64,000 nucleotides of DNA, taken from NCBI GenBank assembly GCA_948099385.1, contig CANUEZ040000167.1:4439001-4503000 (forward strand). The letters are read 5' to 3'. Positions 1 to 9,875 of this stretch are shown here, piece by piece (within the stretch, counting starts at the first letter, position 1; each line of letters opens with the position of its first letter). The position numbers and the translations under genes were made by a program. The stretch comes from Fasciola hepatica (lineage: Eukaryota; Platyhelminthes; Trematoda; Plagiorchiida; Fasciolidae). The notes beneath the pieces are model-generated. The model worked only from the letters and a program-made list of their open reading frames with translations, did not search any database and had not been told where the DNA came from.

Positions 1-949
1 CCAGAAAAGCCGTGAGCTTTGAGTTTGGTTAGTAATAAAGCATGAGGGGCGCGGTCGAACGCCTTGTCATATCGAGGTATATAATGATGATGGATTTACT
101 GTTGTCGGCGGCCGCCGTTATGAGGTTAAAAAAGTCGTATTGGCAAGTGATGCATGAACGTAACTTTAAGAAGCCATGCTGCCCACTATGGATAATGTTA
201 AGGGACAATAGGAAGTCGGACATCCGCTGTTTGATGAGGCGTTCCATCAACCTAGAAGCAATTGGAGTGTGGTTGATAGGGCGGTAATTTGGGGGGTCAT
301 GTATTGTTCCTTTCTTATGGATTGGGATGATGACCGCAGTCGTCCATTGTAAAGGAAATATGCCAAACTTGATGGATAGATTGTAGACCTTCAATAGTAA
401 GGCTGCGACATCAGTTCCTCCAAGACGTAGAAGTGTCGGCGGAACACCATCATGGCCAAGGTGTGAGGACTTCCGGACACGGGTAATCTGGTTGGTCACC
501 TCTTTTAAAGTAAATTCTAAATCAGACAGTGAGTGCTCGGTGACAGGGTCTATGCATGGGGATAAAGTACGGGGGTTCGTAGTCATGGATGCAGCAAAGT
601 AGGAGTTAAGCGCCTCGGCTATTGCTACAGGTGAGGTAATGTGATTGTTATTTTCCAAAATGAGAGAGGGGATACCTGCCGGTTTGCTCCGATTTCTGTT
701 CTTTATTAGGCGTGCCAACTTTGAGGAAGTATCATGGCATTGCAAGGCAGATACTTTTTGTTTTTTGAGCATATCGTCAGTCTTAATTCTGATTGCTACC
801 GAGAGACGTTGGAGCTGCAAGAATGACGATAAGTCACTACTGGTGTGATTCACCTTCTGGAGCTTCAGATATTTGTTTTGCGTTCGGCTCAGGACTGAAC
901 TACGGACTCGGTTTGATGTGATACGAGTTGTAGTGATTTCGGACAGCAA
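1..949 (-). pseudogene. CR1-like non-LTR retrotransposon, N-terminal half of RT (5'-truncated copy)
   Basis: The minus-strand frame from 949 encodes about 300 residues of a CR1/Jockey-type RT: the linker before RT, then LGHDGVPPTLLRLGG, the finger motif PLQWTTAVIIPIHKKG, NYRPI and QHGFLKLRSC, reaching the first palm motif YLDMT. The known role of this family is target-primed reverse transcription in the nucleus. After YLDMT the frame breaks near 62-66: the expected KAFDRAPHALL continues one frame over, consistent with loss of one base. The element then runs off the left edge, so its YADD box is outside the window. The upstream side (about 949) abuts an oppositely oriented CR1-like copy. Inactive as seen here. 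Family assignment is firm; exact clade is not. Confidence 0.8.
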
Positions 950-1005
950 GTACGGTAGGTTAGAATATAGTGAATCAGCAGCCAGCTGGGGGTCGCTCTG
1001 CAGTT

Positions 1006-2705
1006 TTGTTTCAGTACTGTGTAAGCTCCTGAATCCAATAATCAGGAAACAGATCTGTAGGCATTTGGTTCAACCCAACCGCATATCAAATGCTCAGCAT
1101 AGGTTCGTGGCAGAACGATCCTGTGTGATGAATCTCCTGCTGTTCCTCGATAAGGTAACCAAGCTTCTGTACGGAGGGCAGTCGGTAGCGGTCTGCTACC
1201 TGGATTTCAGCAAGGCGTTTGATTCTGTGAACCACAGATTTCTGAACGACAAACTGCAGTCTATGGGAATGGTTGGAAAAGCTCGACAAAAATAAATGGT
1301 TTTTTAGCAGGGCGAACTTTTAGTGTTAAGGTGGGTAGTCATGTCTCAAAACCGGAAGGTGTAAAAAGTGAGGTGCCACAGGGCTCGGTGCAACACTCGT
1401 TTGAGCAATGCGTAGCCGAATTCGCAACGGATCCCGAAATCAAAAGGCGATTATCCGTGATATTCTACGATACCAGATTGTTGTATGAACAATGACACCA
1501 AAAAGATACAAACCTCAATAATGAGATCACAAGGACTCAACAAACGAGAAACCGAATTTCAGCCTGCAAGCAAGGAACACGTGCGTCACACAGGTCCAGA
1601 AAAAGGATGACAAAGTAGCGCTCCGGGCGTTAGCAAACAACAATTGGTCCATAAAAACAAACAGTTCGTAAGGACACGTCAATAGTGTAAGCAAGTGAGT
1701 GATGTTAGAAAAAACACTGAGTCGCGAAGGTTTTAGCGAGATTTTCTACGACCGGTCGTTACACTCGGTGCTTGGCCCTCTGCTGTTCCTCATCTTCATC
1801 AATGACCTAGCACGTGGGATTACAAACCCCACCTTTATGTTTGCCGATGACGTCAAGATAGCTGGAGTATATATAGAACTTGACGGGTTAGCAGTACAAA
1901 ACTGGGCACGCAAATGGGACCTTCCACTTAACCTCACCAAGTGTCAATGCTTGACCACAAATACAGGGGCTAGTGGGAGTGGTGGGTGTTCGATGCAAGT
2001 GGTCTCGCAGGTTAAAGGCTTGGACGTTATAATAGACAACAGCTTCAAGCCGTCGAAGCTGTGCACCGTAGCAGCCAATATGGCCAAGAGAGAACTCTTT
2101 CCAGTTAGATCCATTATGTCGTGTAGAGAGCCGCAGATTTTCGTTCCGATATATTAGGCCATAGTTAGGCCGCATACGGAGTACTGCTTGCAGGCCTGGG
2201 CACCGCACTACTAGAAGGACGTACACTGCCTGGAGAAAGTGCAAGGGCTAGCCACTAGGACGGTGGCTGGGCAAGGGGGATCTAGCTACGCAGATCGTCT
2301 CCGTGCCCTAGACCTGTTCTCGATGGAAAGACGGCGCATTCGCGGGGATTTGATAGAAACCTTCAAGGTAGTGAAGGGACTGTCAGGAATAAGCAGAGAA
2401 GACCTTTTCCTTCTGGTCCCCCAGAGAGGCACAAGGGGTCATATCCTTAGATTACAAAGGAAGATTTCGGGGCTCCAAATTAGGGCGAAGTGCTTCTTGA
2501 ATAGAGTGGTACCCTACTGGAATAAGCTCCCGGACGAGGTCATAAATACCACAACAGTGAAGGCTTTTAAGAAAGCAGTAGATCTATGTTGGGTGGCAGT
2601 ATACCCCGAGTTATGTTGAGCAGCTTTTAGTGTCAGACACAACTTACTCATTGCATCCACCTTACTCTGTCAGGGCTGATACTGCACAGAATTTCTGCCA
2701 TTAAG
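1006..2705 (+). mobile_element. CR1-like non-LTR element 2, 5'-truncated, carrying an insertion
   Basis: The element opens inside the RT finger/palm (SVLCKLLNPIIRKQICRHL, then YLDFSKAFDSVNH at about 1200) and continues after an insertion with LGPLLFLIFINDL, the catalytic box FADDVKI (about 1840-1860) and the CR1 C-terminal region ending PYWNKLPDEVINTTTVKAF, with a stop at 2617-2619. Further defects are a stop after 1290, a stop at 2155-2157 and frame changes around 2160-2240. The 3' untranslated part ends near 2705 in an A-rich stretch. There is no endonuclease part, as expected of a 5'-truncated TPRT product. It sits head to head with the minus-strand CR1 fragment at 1-949. Confidence 0.8.
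1391..1763. mobile_element. 373-bp unidentified insert in CR1-like RT, flanked by 7-bp repeat
   Basis: The RT codons for the conserved motif PQGS-V / LGPLL are separated here. The 7-mer CTCGGTG occurs at 1384-1390 just before the insert and again at 1764-1770 just after it. Leaving out 1391-1770 makes the RT motif continuous in frame, so this is a true insertion with a 7-bp target-site duplication. The insert has no recognisable coding region or terminal inverted repeat. Near its right end is a perfect 12-bp palindrome (ACGACCGGTCGT, about 1748-1759). It could be a SINE, a MITE or a solo fragment of a larger element; the class is unknown. Confidence 0.65.
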
Positions 2706-4700
2706 AAAAAGAAAATCACGCACTGTTGTGAGCTACGAAAATGCGCCGACAACACAAATATCCGGACACAAGATTGGCTCTAGCCACATCAAGTCCTGTG
2801 CAAACTGACCCGAACTGAACCGAATTGAAAAGGGCTCTTTCGGTGCATCGAAGCCTGTGGGCCTCGCCTTTTCTACTAGGCTGGGACGCGTCAGGTAGCT
2901 GCTGTATTCCACTTTGGTGGTAAACATTGAGCCTTCGCACAAACATTCAAAAGTGCTGCAAGAATCGAAAATTATGCAGTTTAAGATAACATGAAACACT
3001 AGTTGTAGGCAGTAATCGTTTGTGTTATTCCAGGTGTTGCTACTTCTGATATCAAACAAGCTGAATTGTGCGAATACCTAGCCTGGTGGGAAATAATATA
3101 ACTGCGGCACGCCCTAGTGGATGCATTGAAGTGTTCATATCGGGGACCTGTTTTCATTTTTTGCCTACTGGTTTTGGAGTTTCGCGTAGTTCTTTTGTTG
3201 ACATACCGTGTTCGTCTTTGGCGTAGACAAGCATATTTGGGCAGTTTGCTAGTGTTTAATAATTTTTTAGCCAATACCACTCTTGTTTTATAACTCGCTA
3301 CCCTTGTAGCAAAGCCGCCCCACAACTGATCGGTTTTCGGCCGGTTTGCTCTAAGTCGCTGGCCAGTATTCGAGTGCTTCTTGAACGGCTTCGAGCGCTT
3401 TAAGCCAATCGTGTGATCTACGCTATTTGCTCTGTTAAATTCTGCCACTGTTCCCATATAACGTTTCTTCCATGCCCACTTTTATCCTCCAAAATTTTAA
3501 ATTTCAGTAAATGTCCTCATTTTACCCATTTTAAACGCGTGAAGTGAAACGGTCTGTAACTTGGTACCTCAGGGCATTTCAATGTACTAGATCAGTATAT
3601 TGAAATAAAACGTTCAATAAGCAGTAACCATCATTTTGGTAGTCGATTTTCTTTGTATCAGTCCACTTTTGATCCGTGGAAAACGGCTCCTAAACAAGCC
3701 GGCCGAAAATCGTTCGAAAACCGATGTTACGAACGGGCTGTGCGCTACAAGGGTATTATTTCAATCTTACCGTACCGCGTGGGATATACAAAGTGGCCGC
3801 CGGGTGCGGGCAACGGTCAGCCAAAGGTAATGAATGCAATGTGTGCAGCATGTGGGTTCGTGAAAGCTTCTGGGATTAGTAAGGACGTGAATCCGTTATA
3901 CTGCCAGGAAAGTTGGGTTGAGTGGGTCTGTGCTTTGTTCAAGGTTGGCGAGCGTAAATTTATTCGAGCGGGATGAGGTTCGGCTTCCTCCTGAAGACTG
4001 CTGAGGTGATGAGCATAAGATGCCGTCGCTTGGGGCGTTGACAAGATCATAGGCAGAGGTCCCAGGAAAGCTCGAGAGAACAGTCGTCCAAGTAATTAGG
4101 GACCAGATATGCGGCCGCCCCGTTGCAGTTGCCTCTACCCCTGTGCGGCAAACTGCTGCAGGTGAGTGGATGACGCAGAAGTGAAGGAGAAAAAAGAACA
4201 GTAAGAACAAGGCCAACACAAGAGAGGCGATGGACAGCAACTTGAGGACAGCGAAACCTAACTGCCGGGCTGTAGATATCCAGTTAATGGACCTCCAAAG
4301 GCAGATCCAGTCACTGGGACGGACATCAGGTCGGCAGCTACTGATACTAACTCAGATGGTACCGTTTATACGGGAGTCTGGGGCGAGAAGGGACACTGAT
4401 ACGAAACGGGCATATGACACCGCATCGCACGTGTTTCCCACCCTGTTCCCTTAAAAAGAGTGCCCAGAGTGGCGACGTGGATGTCTCCGTTCGCAAGAAC
4501 AGGCACCAACACCGCACGACAACTACTGGTCGAGATTACTGGTGAGCATATCACTGATATTCTGCTGGCCAGAGCTGCAATTCTGTTCTGTTCAGACAAC
4601 CAATAACGATGTACTGAGTGTGGTGGCTTTGGTCGCTATCTCCTAGCGGCAGCCTCAGAAGGAAATAATAAAGGAGAAAAGAGTATTAAAGGAGTAAGAG
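2706..4700. other. Stretch without assignable genes; one weak ORF and one short inverted repeat
   Basis: No recognisable protein domain. A 152-codon minus-strand frame (2999-3457) contains the phrase RANRPKTDQLWGGFATRV. A related phrase (NRSKTDVTNGLCATRV) is encoded on the plus strand around 3690-3760. The underlying DNA forms an imperfect inverted pair, about 3301-3349 against 3698-3748, built round a GGCCGAAAA core. This suggests two copies of one short dispersed repeat in opposite orientation rather than a gene. 4050-4700 gives only short unrelated frames; 4600-4718 may be the 3' untranslated tail of the RTE fragment that follows. Confidence 0.35.
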
Positions 4701-4718
4701 GAAACTACATTATTAGAA

Positions 4719-5018
4719 TTAAGTCGATGAAGAAAGTTGGTGAATGCAGGAGCACCACTGATCGCGGCTTCTAGCCATATCCCCTACAGTATCTGACCGT
4801 TGAGTGGGAGGGTCCCTTGGACCCAACCCACGAAATCTAACGCGCCCCACATGGCCAGGTCCACTAGTTGGGCTTTTCATACCTTTCTTGCATGTCATGG
4901 ACTGACCACCCTTACTCAGCTTCCAACCGGTATCGGCCTCGGCAAACATGGCGTGCCGAGGGATCCTGCCAGGAGGCATGGGTAACATATATCCCAACCA
5001 TCTTAACATGATGAGCAT
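4719..5018 (-). pseudogene. RTE-clade element, C-terminal RT fragment
   Basis: The minus-strand frame reads LRWLGYMLPMPPGRIPRHAMF, then GGQSMTCKKGMK and DTVGDMARSRDQWCSCIHQLSSS. This is the conserved C-terminal tail that follows the thumb domain in trematode RTE elements. Only the last 100 residues are present. The abrupt upstream limit near 5018 fits ordinary 5' truncation during target-primed integration. The same tail type is seen in plus-strand copies at 29740-30020 and 53520-53730. Confidence 0.8.
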
Positions 5019-5560
5019 AAGTGTTTCATCTAAAGGTTTGATCTGTAGCGTACTACTCTGTCTATATAGTACACTAAATGAATGTCAACAATATCTAAGA
5101 CGACACTAGCAAACTAAGATGGGCGGAGGAGCGTGCGGTGATAAAAAGGCCAAAAGGGTTTGTACATTAGGAATTAAAATGAAGCAAAAGATGTGACTCA
5201 AACTCACAATTGTTCAATGTTCTTGTGATCAGGAAATGAGCGCCGAAGAGCCGATATCCGCCAATGTCTTCAGTTCAGTTCGGTCTGACAGCCATCCGTT
5301 GAACAGAACAGGATGGTATCGAGCGAAGTGCCAAGAGACGCCGTTGAAGCTTCTAAAATGTTTTGTTTCACACAGTTAGTTCCGACCGATATAATTCCAA
5401 GGCATTCCAAACCAGAAGATGAGACCGTGCCAGAATGAAAGATTTATTGACAGCCCTTTGTATTGTGCGGTGATGACGACCAAAAGGTGTGCGTGTTTTA
5501 CAATAAAACGTCGGTACAACAAGGGAGTGTCGCGCCAAGGGACGTTGAAGATCATGGAAA
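5019..5560. other. Unassigned sequence
   Basis: No domain, repeat copy or RNA gene recognised in this stretch of about 540 bp. Frames present are short and share nothing with the surrounding element families. Confidence 0.4.
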
Positions 5561-5569
5561 AAGTGGGAA

Positions 5570-5905
5570 ATGTACAGGTACCTACAATCCGCCGCCGGAC
5601 GGAACACTTCTGCTTTCAGTTTAGCCGCTTCCACTGCATCTAGAGCTCCTGCAGTTTCTGTTTGCCCTATTCCAGACAGTCCAGTGACAGAAGCGGAAAT
5701 TCGAAAAGAACAACAAACCCTCAAGTGCAACAAGGCACACGGATCAGATCGTATTCCTCCTGCACTTTTCAAAGATGGCGAGATGGCTATGGAGAGAGAA
5801 TTCACAGCCCTGTTCTCAAAGGTTTGGACGAAGGAAAAAGTTCCCGCATCCTGGAGGTGGACCGACGATTTTGCCCATCTTTAAAAAGGTTAGCCGCACT
5901 GTTGT
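5570..5905 (+). pseudogene. RTE-clade RT fragment (finger region), frameshifted
   Basis: The frame gives PVTEAEIRKEQQTLKCNKAHGSDRIPPALFKDG and SKVWTKEKVPASW, the segment just before the RT palm in RTE elements. The motif then moves to a second frame at about 5850-5865, where ILPIFKKVSRTVV replaces the family's IPIFKKG pattern, and ends abruptly near 5905. A short piece with one frameshift and no catalytic box. What follows (5905-5992) is a different repeat, so the end is a rearrangement or insertion junction. Confidence 0.7.
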
Positions 5906-5992
5906 GTCTTCCACAACAATCTTCGAAGTGTACAACCTTTTCATGAATCAACCGGATGATAGACGCTCAAGTGTCACCTGGACACGTACCAG
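5905..5992 (+). repeat. Copy of an RTE 5' leader-type repeat (partner at 33593-33690)
   Basis: This stretch begins CTTCCACAACAATCT and shares most positions, in the same orientation, with 33593-33690 (both include AACCTTTTNATGAATCAA and AAGTGTCACCTNGACACGTACC). At 33.6 kb the repeat leads into an RTE endonuclease, so it is probably the 5' untranslated leader of that family. Here it is isolated. Confidence 0.55.
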
Positions 5993-6229
5993 CACAACAA
6001 TATTCGTTTAATGGCAAATATGATCGGCAACAGAAGCGCAGTAGTTGAAACTAGACCACCCACTTGCTTGAATAGGAATACAGGTTAAAGTGTTGACTGA
6101 CGGGGTTTATGGTTTTACTGGGAACCTAAATCGTGTGGTTCGGGGAGTGCAGAACTCGGCTGCTTATATAGGTTCTGCTAGGTTGGAGTCGACTGACCTT
6201 GGAAATCAGTGGGCCGCTGGGCAACCAAT

Positions 6230-6396
6230 TGTAACGGCCAGAGTGGAGGCCGCCATCTTGTTGTTCGTTTAATGTAAGTGTTGGTGCCGTTGATACACTT
6301 ACTGAGCCTCGGCTCATGGAGTTTTTCCCTTTTGTGCTTTTGCAGATCAACCACGCTCACCCCCCGGCGGAAGATCACTGCTGCTTGCGTGTTACA
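6230..6396. repeat. Left LTR of the TRIM-like element
   Basis: 167 bp, TGTAAC...GTTACA, with no difference from the right LTR by eye. Followed after four bases by the primer-binding site, so this is the 5' LTR if the element is read on the plus strand. Confidence 0.88.
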
Positions 6397-6400
6397 AATT

Positions 6401-6418
6401 TGGTGCCGCGACCCGGGA
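6401..6418 (+). promoter_or_regulatory. Putative tRNA primer-binding site
   Basis: TGGTGCCGCGACCCGGGA lies immediately inside the left LTR. Its reverse complement ends in GGCACCA and contains the CCCGGG of a T-stem, as expected of a tRNA 3' end. I could not assign the tRNA isoacceptor. Confidence 0.7.
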
Positions 6419-6699
6419 CCGGAGGTTATGGGAGGCCTTGGTGATTGACCTGAAAATGGCCGTACAGATAATTGTGCTCTGTGAAGTGTGACACGGTCTT
6501 AATGTGGCCCAGTAGAGGTCTTTTGAATTGGCCTGCACGGAGTAATAAAGCGGAAGGCCCGATTGGTTGTATAGTTTTGAGGTACTGCGTAATCGGCAGT
6601 GAACCTGTAAAATGGCCTGCCCGAGGCGTGGTCCCAGGGAACTGAGTACTCCTGTGGTGTGATAGCGGAGTAAGTAACACTGTGGACAGTGTTCTTTCG

Positions 6700-6713
6700 T
6701 TGAGGGGGAGCAG
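6700..6713 (+). promoter_or_regulatory. Putative polypurine tract
   Basis: TGAGGGGGAGCAG directly precedes the right LTR, the usual place where plus-strand DNA synthesis is primed in LTR retrotransposons. It also fixes the element's orientation as plus. Confidence 0.6.
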
Positions 6714-6880
6714 TGTAACGGCCAGAGTGGAGGCCGCCATCTTGTTGTTCGTTTAATGTAAGTGTTGGTGCCGTTGATACACTTACTGAGCCTCGGCTCA
6801 TGGAGTTTTTCCCTTTTGTGCTTTTGCAGATCAACCACGCTCACCCCCCGGCGGAAGATCACTGCTGCTTGCGTGTTACA
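6714..6880. repeat. Right LTR of the TRIM-like element
   Basis: 167 bp, identical by eye to 6230-6396, preceded by a purine tract and followed by the CAAT target-site duplicate. Confidence 0.88.
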
Positions 6881-6902
6881 CAATCAATCGGAGGGAAGCG
6901 GC

Positions 6903-7126
6903 ATGGATGTTGCCAGTAAAAAGATAACTAGAATAAATAGAGAAATAGAACGTTTTTGGGAAAATTATAACGCTTTTAATCAGCGCCCTAATATTGGGGA
7001 AACTGGACTGTCTCCCCAACACCTCACCCCTTTGAAAATTACCTCTATCGGCGGGAGCGTGTGTTCGACTGTATGCGTGTGGGAGCCTCTCTTAAACGGT
7101 CAGACCACCGGTGGGGCAACAATTGA
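6903..7126 (+). CDS. Possible 5' exon or gag-like start, function unknown
   Basis: ATG at 6903 opens a charged, coil-like stretch (MDVASKKITRINREIERFW...). A second frame from about 7026 continues with FENYLYRRERVFDCMRVG until a stop near 7126, so the coding sequence looks frameshifted or truncated. Without the TRIM insert, the ATG would lie about 20 bp downstream of the CAAT site, and TTATATA (6164-6170) would be about 90 bp upstream, the layout of a small promoter plus leader. It could be the start of a host gene or of another LTR element's gag. I do not recognise the protein. Confidence 0.3.
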
Positions 7127-7187
7127 CCGTTCACTTTTGTTATTTCATTTTCCACAGCTGGGATGTTAAAGGTATCCAGCAACACAT

Positions 7188-7211
7188 CCATTTTCACTGC
7201 AGTGAAAATGG
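7188..7211. repeat. Perfect 24-bp palindrome
   Basis: CCATTTTCACTG is followed directly by its reverse complement CAGTGAAAATGG. It lies at the 3' end of the minus-strand Gypsy integrase frame. Too short and spacerless to assign a role. Confidence 0.6.
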
Positions 7212-7796
7212 GTGCTCCTGTCTTGTTGTTGATGACTGACAGTGCCGTGCCCGTAATTGCTTCTCGTGTCGAATCCAGGTGTTACCTTCGACTGTTACTT
7301 CATACAATACTCGGCCAATTCGACGTTCAATTTTATCTTCTATCCAATTACGTTGTCCTGCTCGATAATCTCTCGCGTAAACAGGTGACCCCGAATCAAA
7401 TGCACCGATCTTATGTCTTATAGATGGTGGAGGTGACTGCGCATTAGTCGGTAACATTGATTGGTGGATAATGCGGAGCTTTCGCCCCATCAGAGCCTCT
7501 GCAGGAGATTGAGCATTGGGTGCCCAAACATTAGGTGTGGAACGGCACATTAGTAAAAACTTTTGAATGACTTCCTCATTTGTCCCCTCCCCGCGGGACT
7601 TGATGAGTGTTCGCTTAAACGTGTCGACAGATCGTTCTGCCTAGCCATTGGATTTTGGGTGGTATGGTGGAGAACGAAGATGTTCAATTTTATTTTTACG
7701 ACAAAAACCACTGAAGGGTGCCGCTGTAAATTGCGAGCCATTGCCAGTTACAATGATGTGTGGTAACTGGTGCTGTGCGAAGACAATTCAAAGCGT
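7194..7796 (-). pseudogene. Gypsy-type LTR retrotransposon, integrase C-terminal part
   Basis: Minus-strand frames give, in order, VTGNGSQF, SNGQAERSVDTFKRTL, SPAEALMGRKLR, then the chromodomain-less tail with VYARDYRAGQRNWIEDKI and WIRHEKQLR. This is the second half of a retroviral-type DDE integrase, which joins element cDNA to the chromosome. The second catalytic Asp, normally in DNG, reads GNG. The frame changes near 7550. The first half of the same domain lies at 9876-10046, on the far side of an inserted CR1-like element. Confidence 0.8.
7700..7796. repeat. Left copy of a 97-bp direct repeat flanking a CR1-like element
   Basis: Matches 9876-9972 with one difference that I can see (GAGCCA against GAACCA). 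Both copies are Gypsy integrase sequence and they bracket the CR1-like element exactly, so they form an unusually long target-site duplication. Confidence 0.8.
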
Positions 7797-9810
7797 CCAC
7801 CGCGATGTGAACGAAGCTTGGGCGTTTATTCGTGACGGTATCTTGTACCTTATGAATACCTACTGCCCCCTCAACCGGAGTAGACCTCGGGTTAAGGGAC
7901 CGCCGTGGTTTGATCTGGAGCTCAGACGCCTGCTCAGACGACGAAATCGGGCCTGGCAGCGGTTCCGATCCACAGGTGAGGGTTATGATCTCTATCGCAG
8001 GATTCGTAACCAGTGTACCGGACAAAAACGAATAAAGCGGATGGCGTTCGAGGAGGTCCTTGCGGTCGATGCGGTGCGAGCACCCAAGCGCCTGTTTGCA
8101 TACTTAAAGCGCCGCACCAGAGCGAAGGTGGGTATCCCGGCGCTGATGAACAACGACGAAATGGTTGCAACAGATGACGGAAAGGCTGAGACACTAGCCA
8201 AACATTATCTGTCAGTTTATTCTGTGGAGGAAGGTGCGCCAATCCCGATGGTGGATAGCTCGCCGCTGTTCATTATGTATGATTTTGGGGAGCCGGAAGT
8301 GAACAAGATGCTCAAGTCCATCAAAACCCATAAGTCACCGGGACCGGACGACGTGCATCCGCTGATGTTGAAGGAGTTGGCGGACCAGCTAACTACACTA
8401 ACGCGGTTGTTCAATTTGTCGTTGGCCACTGGAAGTCTACCTCAGGAGTGGAAAAAAGCAGTTGTTGTTCCGCTGTACAAGGGTGGGACAAAATCTACCT
8501 CGGCCAACTACCGCCCAGTTAGCCTCACTTCCGTAGCTGGAAAGGTCATGGAAAGGCTGGTGGCTGTTCGTATACGTGAACATCTGGAGCGCTGTTAACT
8601 GCTATGCGCAGAGCAGCACGGTTTTCGGCGGAACAGATCATGTCTGTCAAACCTGTTGACCGCCCGTGAAAGTTGGTCGAACTCCAAGGCCGAGGGATAT
8701 GTCACGGACGTCATCTTCGTGGACTTTAGTAAGGCGTTTGACAAAGTTCCTCACAATGGGCTGTTGCTGAAACTCCGGGCCATGGGCATCTCAGGGCCCA
8801 TGCTTCACTGGATTGAGGATTTCTTGGTCGGGAGAACCTTTTCCGTGAGAGTTGCACAGTCCCAGTCCGCGTGGTATCCAGTTGGCAGTGGCGTGCCGCA
8901 AGGCTCCGTGCTAGGACCCCTGTTGTTTCTACTGTTTGTAAACGACCTACCACAGACCATTCGATCCCAATGCCTTATCTACGCTGATGATCTCAAGATC
9001 TGGCGCACCATTCGATCGGCAGAGGATCGCGAGATACTACAGGAGGATCTGCAGGCCCTCGTCAATTGGTCGACCACGTGGGGTCTACCGATAAACGTGG
9101 ACAAGTGCGCGAGCATGAGGAATGGTGGCCCCAACGATACTTCCGGCTACTGCCTTGGTAGTATCGTACTCCGTCACACGCAGGAGGAAAAGGATCTCGG
9201 AGTTGTTGTCACCAGCAATCTGAAGACAAGAGCACACACTGAGAGAGCGTGCGCCTCAGCGTGGAAGATACTTGGTCCCATCCGCCGTTCATTTGGGCCT
9301 TTGCCCCGGGACACTTTCCGACTGCTTTATGTCTCACATGTACGTCCTCGTTTGGAATATGGCAGTCCAGCTGTCTACCCGTGCACGGCGGCGGAAGTAG
9401 CCAAACTGGAACGGGTGCAACGTGCTGCCACACGCCTCGTGGCCGGACTGCGTGGGTTCAGCTATGAGGAAAGCCTAAAAGTCACCGAGTTGTTTCCCAT
9501 TGCCTATCGACGGCTTCGAGGCGACCTCATCTATGCCAGGCGCATAATCCGCGGTGAGTTGGGCCGGGAACTACAGGCGGAATTCCCGCTCAGGAATAAT
9601 AATCGTACCAGAGGACACACCCTGACGCTTCGTAAGGTGCATTCCACCGGCTTACCGGCCATCTATCGATTGTCAAGGAGGGTGACCAATCTCTGGAACG
9701 CTCTACCGACCGAAGTGGTGGAAGAGGAAACCGAGACACTATTCGAGAGGAAATTGGACCAGACCCTGAAGGTTTATTGGCGGAGCACCGACATCCAGCC
9801 GAGTCAATAG
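7797..9810 (+). pseudogene. CR1-like RT with a single in-frame stop
   Basis: One frame runs from 7797 to the TAG at 9808-9810, broken only by TAA at 8596-8598. Before the stop: linker, SPGPDDVHPLMLKELADQL, PQEWKKAVVVPLYKGG, SANYRPVSLTSV and VMERLVAVRIREHL. After it: EQHGFRRNRSCLSNLL, FVDFSKAFDKVPH, VPQGSVLGPLLFLLFVNDL, the catalytic LIYADDLKIW (about 8977-9003) and the C-terminal motif VTNLWNALPTEVV. Key palm residues are intact. It lacks the endonuclease, so it is not autonomous, but apart from one nonsense change it is the best preserved RT in the window. Upstream open codons from 7648 are antisense Gypsy sequence, not part of the protein. Confidence 0.85.
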
Positions 9811-9875
9811 AGTACGATGTGATGGGGCTCATACGGGATGACTTCCCACTGCCCTTTACCTGAAGACTGAAGACT
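7797..9875 (+). mobile_element. CR1-like non-LTR element 3, nearly intact RT, inserted in Gypsy integrase
   Basis: A 2079-bp element bracketed by 97-bp direct repeats. It is 5'-truncated: the open frame starts in the endonuclease-RT linker, and the whole RT and C-terminal domain follow. The 3' end has about 65 bp of untranslated sequence and a short run of a TGAAGAC heptamer, resembling the short 3' repeats that end CR1 elements. It interrupts a Gypsy integrase that reads on the other strand. Confidence 0.85.

Larger units (their letters stand above)
6230..6880. mobile_element. TRIM-like non-coding LTR retrotransposon, complete (651 bp)
   Basis: Two 167-bp direct repeats (6230-6396 and 6714-6880), identical by eye, begin TGTAAC and end GTTACA, a perfect 6-bp inverted terminus of the TG...CA type. 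The internal part is only 317 bp. Four bases after the left LTR comes TGGTGCCGCGACCCGGGA, which has the form of a primer-binding site complementary to a tRNA 3' end ending in CCA. Just before the right LTR is the purine tract GAGGGGGAG. Flanks carry a 4-bp target-site duplication, CAAT (6226-6229 and 6881-6884). No gag or pol is encoded, so it must rely on enzymes from another element; the 4-bp duplication fits a Gypsy-type integrase. Identical LTRs mean a recent insertion. Confidence 0.88.

Noticed and set aside
6392..6883. Long open frames on the minus strand across the TRIM-like element (up to 163 codons, in several frames)
   Set aside because: They cross LTR boundaries, lack any domain, and all minus frames are open there because of base composition. 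The LTR structure explains the DNA.
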